A stretch of 64,000 nt of DNA from Iris pallida (Eukaryota; Streptophyta; Magnoliopsida; Asparagales; Iridaceae): positions 3,016,957 to 3,080,956 of the forward strand of contig JANAVB010012195.1 of NCBI GenBank assembly GCA_029216955.1. The letters run 5' to 3'. Below are positions 22,601 to 34,500 of the stretch, in pieces; position 1 is the first letter of the stretch; each line of letters opens with the position of its first letter. Position numbers and translations under genes: made by a program. The notes beneath the pieces are model-generated. The model made no database searches and had not been told where the DNA came from. It was given only the letters and a program-made list of their open reading frames with translations.

Positions 22601-25600
22601 ATATTAGTTCTTTTATGTTCAATCATACCCTACTACTTTAGTGAATAGAGGATATAGTGCAGATTGCATTATATATTGCAATTAAATGGAAATCCTGGAC
22701 ATGGGTCATGATTGACATCATTTGAGATGTTTGTCAAGCAGAAACCATATATATTTTGTTTATCCTACGGTTGCATAGAAATGGACAGTTTCTATAACAA
22801 ATCAATTATATCTATGTTGAAGAACATTTTAACCCACTAAAAGCCTTGTGGGCATGGGTTTTGAATGTTTAGGTCATGTTCTATTGTGGATCAAAATGGG
22901 GACCCATCACGTTTTGAATGTTTAGATCATGCTCAATTGCGGATCTCAATTTATGGACCATCGAACTTTGGATCTATCACTAGGTAAAATTTGTCAGCTG
23001 TTTTGTGTTGGTAAGGAATTTTCGATCGTGTAGATTCTCAAAGACAATTTATATCCAGCAGAGCATATTTAGATGCTCCACCATGTGCCCTCTTGGATCT
23101 GAGCCATACATACAGCATCTCTCTTCTTCCTGACAAACCCTCTTATACCTTTACCATTATATTGCCTATCGTGTACTTCCCCTTTCTTCTAAGAGAAGGG
23201 ACAAGTAGCAACACTTTCCGGTTACTTGCATTGTTTCTATGGAGAGTATACAAAGTTACAAACTTTGCATATATAATGCCTTTCCGTGATTTTCTGCACA
23301 TAAACCCTTTCCAATGAAGATTATTTTCACATCAAACCACACTATAGCTTCAAAGGTCTTCAGACCATACCCCTTTATTCTTTATACCACAACTAAGGGT
23401 TGAAGAGTTTTTGTTTTTGAACTAACATCATGCAATGTTGCACATGCGCGCTTAGAAATTTCTACATTTGTATGTAATAAGGCATGTTAACTGGATTAAC
23501 CATCTGATTACTCGATTGATTAATCTGATATTTAGAACGCTAGTCTGATGTTCATGCTGCACGTGATACGGAATGAGATTGATCGTGGTCTTTCGTAATA
23601 TGGCGAGGAGTACCAAACTCCTTGAGTAATATTGGATTCTGGAATTGGGAACCCTCCTGATATTATCACTTTTTTAGTTGGTGTATATATTCTTTTGCCC
23701 ATAATCAATCGTTCATTAGAATTTTTTTGTCCACCCATACAGTGATTTGTTCACTTTAAATGTGAATTTTGACAATCATTTTCGTCAGTTTCACATCTGC
23801 TCTTAGGAAGAAGGAAACTGCAAAATATTGAAAAATTGGTCACTTAGTTTGCATGTTAGACTACTTGGTAAAGCCTCCTTGATTGCTATTTGGTTGCAGT
23901 AGAAGTGGTACTAGGACTATTGTACCTGTCACCCTGTCAGGCATCTTATGTTCAATGAGCAGTCCTAGAAGTCTCTTGAGTTTTTTTAATGTGATCTGCT
24001 TTTGCACAGTCAACTTGAATTTTATCTGGGAGCAATAGGCGTTTTTTTCTGTTTGAAACCAATTTACAAGTTTAGGAGTGGCTGTCTGTTGAAGCTTAGA
24101 AAAAAGTGCTTGTTTTGGATCAAGTACTAAATGTCATGAAATGAGAAAGGAGAATTTTTAAATTCCAAATTGCAATGACCAGTAGAAGAGACCTTAAGTC
24201 TTTTTTGATGGTGTGATCTTAGCTCGCAGCACTATCTGTTGCCCACTTCTTGGCTTGCTCTCTTTCAAGGAGACCCTGATTTCGAAACTTAAACTGGTTA
24301 TGCTGTAATTTAGTCTTCCATACTCTCATCTTAAAATCTTTCTACGGGTGCCTTTCTCTTGTTCTGTTATTTTTCTTTTTACTTCAATTTTCTCTCAACC
24401 ACCGACAGAGAAGTTTGACAGTCTGTTCTTAAATTGGGCAAATGTTTTTTTTACTGAGGCAATTTTGAGTTTGTGCTCCACAGCTGACCCCTTTTGATGA
24501 GGAAAGATCTCGATGGTGATGACAGTTATATTTGACTTCCTCAAAGAGTAGAAGGGTCTACATTCATTTTCGTTCCCTTTATGCATTGACAAGTTAATTG
24601 TTCTGCATGTTTTGATGTCCATAAGACAGTTTGACTTCTTATTATTGATTATTCTAAGCTCATAGCAAATTCTGGTACACTTTCATCAAGTCATGATTTG
24701 TGCAGAGTAAATTTGAGTTCCAGTTAAGGCTTCAGGAGTTTATAGAGCTGGTACGAAATGACAATAGCATTTCCGCAATTGATTATGCTCGAAAGTACCT
24801 TTCACCCTGGGGAGCGACATATATGAAAGAACTACAAAGAGTCATGGCAACCTTGGCCTTTAAGAGCAACACTGAGTGTGATACTTACAGGGTAGGTTTT
24901 GTCTCTCTTCTCTCTATAATATTTGATCTGTTAATGCAGTATATTTCTGATATAATTATTATTTTGTTTGTAAATGTGCTATTGATTGTTATGTAACTCC
25001 GTATTATTTGCTTGCAGTCAGTCCACTATATGTTTGACACTCCCTAGTCCTACCTTCCCTTATTTCTTTGTTGTATTTCCACAAGTGTTGAGTGTTTTTA
25101 GTTCTTTTTGGAGTTGGGGTGAGGAGGGGAGAAGAGTGCGGTCTAGAGAGCATTTAATAATTATCAACTGTTGACAAAGCATTAAATACTGCCAAATTTA
25201 ACTGTGCATTGAAGTAATTATCAACAAAAGTACCTTAATTCATTACATTACATCTCAGATTGCAGTAAAATCATGCTCTGCAATGGGAGAGGAAGAGATC
25301 CCACATTTGATTTGTCGAGGTAATGATGGACAAAAGAATAAGATGAACCGATGGGGCTTGGTTTGGGATTGCTGCTGCTTTTCAAAAGCCCACAGAAGAA
25401 GCAGCTTTTGGCAGCAGTTGGGAGGCTGCTGTCAAAAGCTGCCCCAAAATTGAACTGATTTTTGAGAAAATATTGATAAGTTGTCACCAAACAGCCTTGG
25501 ACCGCTTCCAAAATAAGGCATAAGCAGCCTCCAATAAGCAATCCCAAACCCTGACTGAGTACACAGTAAGTTTGGTAAATGCTGATGAAAAATGGATTCC

Positions 25601-27075
25601 AAGTTATTTCAAGGCATGCATGAGCAAATAAAGGATAATTATAATTTCATTAATCTAGCATATCAACTAAGATTAAGAAAAGGTTATAGATCAGCAATAC
25701 TTTTGTCAATTAGCATTGTACATAGTTCATAGAGTACCGTGTATATATATAACTGAGGAAACAGATGAAAATTCTAAAGCACTCTTAATTGTTTTGATTT
25801 CCTTTGAGAGGGTTTCTGTGTTTTACTCTATAGATGAAAGTAGAGAGGGTTGGATGTGTAAAGTTAAGTACAAGGTTGGTCCAGTGGGGGCTTGAATGGA
25901 AAGGGTTAGGGCATCCCGTCTTTAGCAATTACTGAACCATTACTTTCAGGGATCTTCCCTGAGCTCCTATCCTGAGCTTCTTCCTCAATTATATGGCTGA
26001 GAGTGAGCATTATGTCTCAGCTTTTAGACTTGGGTCACGTCCTCTTAATCTTCAAGCCAGTAACCTTCAGGCATTATTTGAGTGGTGCTTCAAACTATTT
26101 TGTTTACTTTTTTTTATTTTATTCAATGGATCATCATTCTAGGATTTAAAATTTGATAGTAATTTAGTTATTTAGTGTGCTTTGACTAACTTGATTATCG
26201 AAATTTTGATCAAATAACATGAGAGGGCCCTTGAAATGGAATGTAGAGGAGGGTGATCAATAGTTTCGCCAATTTTCTGGGATAAATGCTTTGTTTTGTG
26301 ATCTTTGGGGGTGGGTGGGGAAAGGGAGTTGATTATTTCGGAGTTTTAGTCAAACTATTTTGGAAAGAACATTAATTCTTTTAATAATAAGCATCTCATA
26401 ACTGGTGCTTCCTGCATTGTTTTCAGGTTTTGTTTGAGCCAAAGCAATGGGATTATTTAGTTGAACAGTTCAAGCAGGAATTTTATAAATTATATGGCAT
26501 GACCCTTGAGCCTTCACTGAATATCTATCTTCAGGCAGGCTTGGCAGCCTTGAAAACTCCGTATCCTTTTCCAGTATTTCACAAAAACTGTGGAAGTTGA
26601 ATTTTTTCTATTTTAGGATTTTTGTTCTTCTTTTGATTGCCAACAAGATTTAGCATGCCCTTTTTTTCCCTTGACAAATACTAAGGTTTTGTTACCAAGA
26701 GAATTGTCCGAGAGAAGACCCACTTTCACAAGAAGGCTTCAGGAAACTGGCACAGCACCTGCCATTCTCAAAACAGCACCATTCCAAACTCGTCTGCTAC
26801 ATAACCAAACAACTGATGGATAGTGAGAATCCACCCCTTGTATTTCCCAATGGCTATGTGTACAGCGAAAAGGTTTGTTTTTTTTGTTTTTTTTTTTTTC
26901 AAATATATCTCTTCTCATCATTTGATGCAGAACTTGTTAAGATTCAGACGTGTTTCTTGTGGTCATTTAACAGGCTCTTAAAGAAATGGCCAGTCAAAAT
27001 GAAGGCAGAGTTACTTGTCCCAGAACTGGGCAAGTTTGCGACTTCAGTGAGCTTGTCAAGGCGTACATTTCATAA
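10366..27075 (+). CDS. MAEA: MAEA/GID9 homologue, GID/CTLH E3 ubiquitin ligase subunit
   Basis: Exons 10366-10683, 15117-15311, 15880-16002, 24706-24891, 26427-26560, 26686-26872 and 26974-27075 join in phase to 414 residues, about the usual plant length. The start is the first ATG, in a good context (AAAATGGAC). Order of parts: Ala-rich N-terminus; coiled coil ending SLVSRLQGLKRK; LisH (~142-171, RLKRILVDYMLRMSYYDTA); CTLH (~172-235, DLVDIDVFFEAKRI); CRA (to ~325, ATLAFKSNTECDTYR, EPKQWDYLVEQFKQEF); degenerate RING with CYQENCPREDPLS, HHSKLVCYIT and CPRTGQVCDFSELVKAYIS at the C-terminus. In yeast and animals this protein pairs with RMD5/GID2 as the catalytic module of the GID/CTLH ligase. 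Exon 1 is very GC-rich, unlike the rest. Introns 1 (4.4 kb) and 3 (8.7 kb) are swollen by repeats. The frame is intact. Confidence 0.96.
10740..14000. repeat. Degenerate long-period repeats in MAEA intron 1
   Basis: Blocks such as TTTGATGGATT, GGGAGATGGTAGAGAACC, GGGTTTTCTAGGAAGAAC and AATTTATTAGATGGGTTTG recur many times in similar order through most of the intron. This suggests an old, decayed tandem array with units of a few hundred bases. The block 11350-11900 (many CTGATACTGAGCT-like words) is a different insertion. Confidence 0.5.
13641..13694. repeat. (ATT)n microsatellite
   Basis: Near-perfect ATT/TTA triplet run in MAEA intron 1. Confidence 0.95.
16772..17202. mobile_element. Non-autonomous hAT element with perfect 8-bp TSD
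   Basis: Flanked by CTTCTGAT at 16764-16771 and again at 17203-17210. The ends are inverted CTATGTTGT and ACAACATAG. The subterminal regions are rich in CTAGGCG/CGCCTAGG motifs in both orientations, typical of hAT-type subterminal repeats; the core is AT-rich. 431 bp, with no transposase. It lies in MAEA intron 3. Confidence 0.88.
17203..18962. other. MAEA intron 3, unassigned repeats
   Basis: No coding exon. Two short direct repeats stand out: the phrase CTCAACCCTCACCAACACTC with its variant (18120 and 18310), and AACRTGGGTAAGGCCCCTT with its variant (18790 and 18895). Both look like remnants of dispersed elements. Confidence 0.4.
18963..22056. mobile_element. TIR element P3 carrying a bZIP fragment
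   Basis: The target-site duplication TTTCTATA (18955-18962 and 22057-22064) is perfect. Termini are GGTTATTTCTAAGGGCAC on the left and the complement of GGTTTTTTCTAAGGGCAC on the right, followed by GTTTACTTGGGGCTAGCCC-type subterminal sequence on both sides. Inside are inverted AGGACTGCCA/TGGCAGTCCT pairs at 19430-19580, 20350-20730 and 21320-21535, and a second palindrome, AACTCTCTTCACAGAGAGTT, repeated many times at 20385-20655 and 21355-21395. A GC-rich gene fragment lies at 19140-19420. 3.1 kb, inside MAEA intron 3, with no transposase seen. Confidence 0.85.
19140..19420 (+). pseudogene. Captured fragment of a group I bZIP factor
   Basis: GC-rich island within P3. One frame reads SDDSHLTRSLSQPLFFSLDS; a second frame further on reads GRAAADDLFSVYKN. 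In plant group I bZIP factors (VIP1/bZIP29/RF2/PosF21 type) the N-terminal half carries a conserved SLSQPxFFSLDSLPPL motif and, later, DDLFxAYMN. The two motifs here are in different frames, so at least one frameshift has occurred, and the basic-leucine zipper is absent. Identification rests on two short motifs and is tentative. Confidence 0.55.
22203..22768. repeat. Tandem duplication, ~290-bp unit
   Basis: Unit 1 (22203-22491) and unit 2 (22492-22768) share long blocks, e.g. TAGGATGCAAGCACC, GCACACCAAGC, GTGAATAGAGGATATAGTGC and GACATCATTTGAGATGTTTG. They have diverged by scattered substitutions and small indels. MAEA intron 3. Confidence 0.85.
22769..24705. other. Remainder of MAEA intron 3
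   Basis: AT-rich intronic sequence without recognisable exon. A short local repeat around GTTTTGAATGTTTAG occurs twice near 22855-22925. Confidence 0.4.
25360..25550. repeat. MITE in MAEA intron 4
   Basis: Inverted ends GGTTTGGGATTGCTGCTGCT and its complement around AAGCAGCCTCCAATAAGC with ATCCCAAACC at the far end. 191 bp, rich in CAGCTTTTG/CAAAAGCTG words. No certain TSD. Confidence 0.7.
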
Positions 27076-28568
27076 AGTTGCTGCTTCCAACCCTTTCCAA
27101 TTGTATAAACAATGATCCAATGATGTGCAATCTTTCTTTTGTTTTTAGCAATTTCTTTGTCATTTGTACAAAGCACATCCCTGAACAGGCTTTTGGCCTA
27201 TGAGCCACTTACACTGTAATTAACTTCTGTTGAACAAGAGTGTCCAGTTGATCAAAATTTGAGATCCGACTCAGTCGCAACTTTTCTCTGAACACTGTTC
27301 GAGAGTTTCAAGCATCTGTGATTTTTCTTCTGATCTGCAGCTACACATCCACGAGTAGGGGAACGAAATGGATAAACTTTCACTTGGGAATGTCATTTGT
27401 TGTCACTCTTTGGCTTAATCTGTCATAGAGATGAATGCAATTCCCTACAGCAAATCGTATCGTCTTTGTCTCTTTGATTCTTTATAGTCTGCTGTGGAAG
27501 TTTTCAATTACCAGACTTCTCCCTTGGTTCTTTTGGTAAAAGATCTCACAATCAGCTACGAGACCAATTTTGACGGGCAACCTATGTGTGCAGACAATAA
27601 CTGGCAAATAATAGATTGCATTGAACAATCATCAATAGTACATAAGAGAAGTCTACGTATACAACTGAGACGCGCTTGTACTCGTCTCCTGCACAATGCA
27701 GTTTGGTCCTGTTTTCTTACCCCGCATATCATTATCGTGTTTGTAAACTTTTTTATTTTTTTGAGGTGTCTTTTTCTCCGGGCCGACGATCAACGCAAGG
27801 GGGCAAGGGGGGAGGGGATTCGAACTATGTCCATGTCCATCCACACGGAACCCTCCGGTGTACCCCACATGCTACACCCCCATGGACTTGGAACCTGGCA
27901 AAGGTGTGACCCATTTGTATCCAGTCCATATATAACCGGCTTGAGTGTCATTCTCAAGGTACGCATTCTAGTTCTATTCTTCTTCACATGCAATGTGTCA
28001 ACGAGTGTTAGGATCATCACATCAACGAGTGTTAGTATCAGAAAGTTGAATTAGAAGAAATTGTTGGAGGAGATTTAATTTAACAATTAGGAGAGAATGT
28101 CATGGACATGCAAGTTATTTATAGTTAATAAACCTGTGCTTGGGGTCCTCATAGCCAGCAGTAAAAGCACTGGCAAACTTCTAAAAATGGAAGGGGTACA
28201 GACAAGAGGGAGGAATTGATCCATACCATTATGTCCTTTTTGGATAACTAACAATTTTCTTTCTAGTTGCCATGTTTCCCGGGAGGAGGCATTGTTTGTG
28301 GTCCTGTTGTGGGTGGAAAGGCGATGGAGGTGATCACAGGCTGTTGGGGAGAAGGCGAAGCCCGGCACGCCTGCACCCTGATCATCATGGGCTGACCACC
28401 ATCGTCCTGCCGACGCCGCCACCGCCTCCTCCTCCCCCTCCTCCTCCCCGATCAATCTTATCAACTTGTGGTGCATTGATCTTTCCTGTGTTTGAACCTC
28501 TTTAGATCAGATGGTGGGGGGGACATATATGTAAATCATCTCCTCCTCCTCGTCTTCGTCCTCCTTCA
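27076..28568. other. Intergenic between MAEA and the At4g04980-like gene
   Basis: Begins with the probable MAEA 3' UTR. It contains one tRNA-SINE-like stretch at ~27740-27960 and a CT-rich stretch (28420-28560) that may be the leader of the next gene. No convincing separate coding gene. Confidence 0.5.
27740..27960 (-). repeat. Possible tRNA-derived SINE
   Basis: On the minus strand there is a B-box-like AGTTCGAATCCCC (complement of 27815-27827), an A-box-like TAGCATGTGGG upstream of it, and an A-rich end AAAAAAATAAAAAAG at ~27747-27763. The A box is imperfect, so this is tentative. Confidence 0.35.
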
Positions 28569-31500
28569 ATGGATCCCAAGGCTCGCCGTCGTGCTCCTCA
28601 TCCTCCAGCGATGGACCCCAAGGTTCGCCGCGCCCCCCTTGACATGTCAAAAAGGGTGAGCATATTAAAAGGCAAAGGCATGCATGCTTTCATGGATACA
28701 TTTATATGACAAACTCTTGGAGAGAAGAAGATATATATGATTGTGTTATTAGAAACAAGAAAGTTATATGAAGTTGATCTTAGAAAAAAAAAAGGTTGCA
28801 TGAATACTTTTCTTATTAAGGATTCATTTCATATATATCCGGCGAAGTTCTTATGCTAATGCAATCTTCCTTTTCCGATGGGGAATTAAAATGCAGAAAT
28901 AGATGGCAACTAGACAACATTTGAATTCATAATATGGTTCCTTTGTTGCAAATATGAAATGTGGAGTGTGCCCAATATGCATCCCTTTCTCTTGCACATA
29001 GATACTACATGTACACATTTACATGAAGAGGGGACGTATGTAGAGTTCCTCATATTACTTTTTTTTTTTATTATACTACAGGTTGCACAGAGTTCTAAAG
29101 GATTATTACCTCGAAAGGAAAGTGTTGCTTCATCACCGCGTAGTTCCCATGTTCTGGAGATTAGCCTCCCCTTGGAAAGGATGCTCAAGTCCAAGATTGT
29201 GAGCTTCAGGGAGAACCTCAACATGGCTTCTCCGAAGAATGTGTCTACAACTCTGCGGGAGGTACTTATTTAACAGATTTTCCGAGGTTTATCGTACCAA
29301 ATTACTCGTGAAGAGATTGTATCATTCCTCTGTTTGTGTTTAGCAGCTGTGGTTAACTTTCTTTGTTGACATCTATAGATGCAATCAATCTATCAGTTGA
29401 GTTGATGAGCTACATCATTATTGCCAAGCACAAACATGTTCTGGATGTGTTTCCCTTTAGTTCTTTGTTTGTCATGGTTATGACACAAAGTTAGAGTTAT
29501 ACTCTTGTTTGAAATGATTCTGATTGTGCAGTGCAGTATTGATACATTGTCTGAATGTTCAAATTTCAGTCTACACGAAGATTCAGAGTACGGTTACATG
29601 TTTTGTATCCTAAGTGTCCAAATTGAGGTTGGGTTTCCACCAAATTGGACAGATTCTTGATTCGACACAAGAAAGATTGGGATATCCATTAACAGAGATG
29701 CCTTTGGGTTTATAGGTTGACAGACTGCTGGGTGCCACTGCAAGGTTTTAATAGGATATTTTTAGTCTCAGACGATGATTAGCATATTCAGACCGTTGTC
29801 GGTTATGTTCTCTACTTATCATGATATAGGCCTTCATTTCGGTCATTATGTTTCCCTTTTTTTTCCATTTGTCTTGAACTATAATGCTAAGAAGGATAAT
29901 TAAAAGGTTTGTCATGGTGCATGAGGTTAGAGTTGATTAAGAATGTTTTTCTGCAGAGATCTTAGATAAGAAATACAGAGGAGAGAATTGACTTCCCATT
30001 ACTATTTTGATTGTCATTATGGGTTAGGGATCATGTCCGCGAGTTTTATGTCCAAAAAGTTTCAATTTGATGTTTGAACAAGTAGATAGTTTGGAGCCCT
30101 TGATATTGGATTACACTCCATTTCATTTGCCTGGCAGATAAAGAGGTTTTTCTACTCTGCGAGGGCAAGTTTCGTGCAGCTGTTTTGATGTTCCTGATTG
30201 ATGGGGTGTTATGGTTATCGGTAATGACTACCCAAATCGTGACATTTGACCATCATAGATACTAACTGGCATCTATGTTGTACGGATACGGACACAATGT
30301 GGATGCAGGGATACAAACATTTTCAAGTAGGTACAAAACTAGTTACCTATGTTGCACGAATACAGACATGATATGGATACGGACACCATTTTGTTGTTTC
30401 CATGAAACGTAGAGTGGCATCTTATGTGATTGACGCTCTTGGTAACACCTTCATTGGATCTTAGATTCCAAGTATGCTTCTGCTCTCTCGATAGCATGCT
30501 AGATATCTCAGAATGTCAGAGAAATTTGAAGAAATGGTATGCAGATGTACATATCATTCTATTATAACTGGCTCTGTTAGAGTTAGTGACCATGTAGGTC
30601 ATGTACATATTCCTATTGTAGGTCAACAATAATACCGTTCCTTCAGAATCTGGATTTGAACAGATTGAGTACATAAATAGGAAGGAGAAGTTAATGCAAG
30701 TATTGAATAAAAGCCTTTCGTAACTTGTAGTAGTTTAGACATTTCTTACATACTGATTCTCTCCAAACACTTGATCATCAATGATATATCTATGCACTGA
30801 CATGCTTTCGTGTATTGTCTCGCTAGTTGTTGATTGGAACCATGAAGGATCTTCAGAGTAAATACCACAAGAGCGTATCCGGCACTGGGATCTCCAAGAT
30901 CAATTCTGAATCCAGTCATCAGGTTAGGTATCAGGCAAAACCTACTCTTCACATTGTTACGCATTTTTTCTCCTTTCGTGCACAAGTTCGTCATACCTTG
31001 AGGTATTACCTCGTATATTATCAGCATATACGCGCATGAAGTATATTTTTCATGTGCTTGACATTTGCGTTTCCGTGTTTATACTTGCATTTATCATTAT
31101 GTTTATGTGGATTGCATACTTGCATTCACCTAGAGTGCAAGATTTTTCTTATGATTTTCTGACCTTAAAGAACAACATCAACAGGTGCTAGTACAATTAT
31201 ACAAGGTCCTCAAATATGTTGGAGATACATGGGCAGACAACTGTAGTCAGACTGAGACATTCAGAGTTGAGAAGGAAGTGATGGACCTAGAATCCTTAAG
31301 TTCACAGCAGCTAGGTAGCGCCATGACTCTGTTTGTCAGTTTCGGTTACTTGCTGACGATGATGATGAATTCCAGTACTACTTGTGTTATTTTTGTAGGG
31401 GAGAGAGTTCTTGAGCAGCTTAGTCGCATGGTTTCTCGAGCAAGAGAGATGTTTGATCTTACGGAGAAGAAAACTGCGAAGGCCTCCGTCTCAAAGGCTC

Positions 31501-34500
31501 CCTCTGTCTCTCCAGTTACACCAACCTCAGTGCTGCCGGAGACATCGGTACCCAAATCGAACCCCAAGGACCACCCGAATCTCGCGTACGTGCCGCCTCT
31601 TCTCCGGCCAGTGAGGGTTCAGGCCGTGGGCAGCTTCAAGCCCGTCGATGGCCAACGGTTCTCCTTCCACATGGTCCCTGTTGTGGTGGATCAGAACTCC
31701 TACTCCGTGCATCAGAAAGATCGGAAGGACACCGACCTGAAGCTAGACTTTGTTGAAGCTGTCATGAGCATGGAGCAGATCCCCGGAGGCGCCACTGCCT
31801 GCGATGGCAACGGCGACGCTGAGGGGAAACTTCCTCAAATGTTGCACCTAAGGCCACCACTGTTTCAGTCTCCGGTATCCTCGCCTATGAAATCTAAGGG
31901 CGATGGTGTCGATAACAGAAGTAAACCTTCCGAAGCAACCATACCAGCATCACCACCCGCCCTCCCCATGTTGCGACTCAGAGCGCCGGCGCTCCAATCG
32001 GCAACCCCTACTCCTCCACCGTCGCCCATGGTGCTGAAAGGGCTGTACATGAGCATGGAGCCGTTCGGGTACGCCATGACAATAGACGACATCGATATCG
32101 GTACCATAAACGACATTTGTAACGACAACGACTTCAGGTTCAAGCCATCTGGAGCTGCCACGACCCCGTCCTGGCCGTCACTTCCGACCTCACAGTCGAT
32201 CACAGCGTCGAAAAATCCCCCACCTCCTCCTCCTCCTCCTCCATCTTCGGTGCAACAGGCTAACGAATCGATGCCACCAGTTGCCCCTCTGCCACCGCCC
32301 CCTCCTCCACCTGCACCTCCATCAAAAGGCTCGGCGCCATCAGCAGCAGCACCACCACCACCATCGCTACCTCAAGCAGCAGCGTGTGGGCCGCCGCCGC
32401 CACCTCCCTCGGGTGCAATGAGAGCACTGCACGCCATGAAGAACACCAAACTGAAGAGATCAACCCAAATGGGGAATCTGTACAGACTTCTCAAGGGGAA
32501 AGTGGAAGGCTCTTCTCTGAACGGCAGAGCGTCGCAACAGAGCAAGCGTCAGGTCGGTGGCGGCTCCGGCGACGGCAAGGGACAGGGAATGGCCGGCGCG
32601 CTGGCGGAGATAACAAAGAGGTGCGTGTATGCCACACATTCCTAGAGTTATCTTCTACACACACGCAACACACTTATCGCTTCTGATACGAACTTCCGCT
32701 GGTTTGTATCGTTAGATCAGCCTATTTTCGACAAATTGAGGAGGACGTCGAGAAGTACGCCTCTTCGATCTTGGAGTTGAAGTCCGATATCGCTTCGTTT
32801 CGTACCAAGGAGATGCATGAGCTGAAGAAGTTCCACCAGCATGTGGAGCGACAGCTCGAAACACTGAGCGATGAAACACAGGTGTTAGTTGCATCATGAA
32901 GCACTTAGGCCACGTTTGGTATACTGTAATGTAATCGTAATCGCAATGTAATCAAATAAAAAAGAAAAAAAAATCATTTGATTACATTGCGATTACGATT
33001 ACATTATAGTGTACCAAATGAGATCTTCATCTAGTCCGAAACCTTCTGCCACTAATGTACGTTCTTACTGCATTTGCTTGGATCGTCGGCTTCAGGTGTT
33101 GGCTAGGTTCGAAGACTTTCCTTACAAGAAGCTGGAGACGTTGAGGATGGCAGTGGCTCTGTACTCGAAGTTGGACGGAATAGCAACGACTCTGAGGAAC
33201 TGGAAGGTGACGAGCCCCATTGCTCGGCAGCTCGACAAGGTTGAGTGCTTCTTCAACAAGGTAATTAATTCCATTGGGAGAAAAAACACACACACACAGA
33301 AGAACACCTAGAGGTCCGTATCATTAACATCCGATCGATCGATCGTCGTTCATAGATCAAGGACGAAATGGATGCGACAGATCGTAACAAGGACGAAGAA
33401 TCGAAGCGGTTCCAGAGCCACAACATCGAGTTCGACTTCAGTGTTCTTATACGGATCAAGGAGTCTATGGTTGATCTGTCCTCCAACTGCATAGAGATTG
33501 CACTCAAGGTAAGACGAATAGGTATTTTGCTATACGGAGTAACTGCGGACGTGACCGCCAGCCGATGTGGAGGCCGGCCATTGGCCCCCGGTCCAGGTGG
33601 GGCCCGGATATAGTAGGGAGGGGGCAATAGATGGCCGCCACGTCGGCTGGCGGTGATGCCCGCGGTTACAAACCGCGGGCAGAATATCATTTTTGTTTGC
33701 TATAACATGTTCATACCTTAAGATGCTAGCTATTGTTGCTTACACCTATATCAATATGAACATAGTGAGTACTTTTCTTGAGAGAAACCTGAAGAGTTTG
33801 TTTGAAACATGCTGATGACCAGTGATAAACACTTGCAATAACTAGTGAGCGTCAAAGTAGACTCCTCTGCTACACCAACTAACAAGATCTCCAACATTGT
33901 GGCAGAATTTACATCTAGGCAGTCAAGATCATTGATCACTACATGTATATTTCTCTACGCATTAAATGTAACTGACCTATGTTTTATGGCGAGACCCTCT
34001 CTTTCTCGTAGATACCTGTCTAGGAATTTGGCACTGTCTAGGTAGGCTGACAGATGGTCCTAAGAACTTTGTCAATAGCAGTGTTTCAAAACCCGGACTG
34101 GACTGGACTGGACTGGACTGGACTGGACCGGCCGGTTGAACTGGTCACGTGAACCAGTGTTTCAAAACTCGGCCAGTCGACCCAGATGACCCGGCCGGAT
34201 AGACCACCGAACCGTGACCCGGACTTTTGACTTTTGTTTTGGAATTTACATGCAATCAAAATTAATATGTTTGCTTCTTGATTAGTTCTACTATGGTAAA
34301 TATGTTCTAAGTAGTATACATATACATAGTTGTGTGCTATGTAATTCAAGGCTAAATTATAACTTGATACCCTCAACTATCATTGTTTTTCAACCTGATA
34401 CCCTCAACTTTTATAGGTACTAACTTGAAACCCTAAGGAAAAAAAAATTGGAACAAATTACCCCTTCTCTTTTCTCCCCAACCCCCTACCCTCCCTCTCT

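Noticed and set aside
28087..28476. 129-codon minus-strand open frame
   Set aside because: No recognisable motif; it lies opposite the likely leader of the At4g04980-like gene and begins in Glu-rich simple sequence.
31315..31398. Treating 31185-32645 as one 486-codon exon
   Set aside because: Canonical splice sites flank 31315-31398, and the frame past 32620 runs into intron; the joined exons read better against the family. Retention is kept as a finding.
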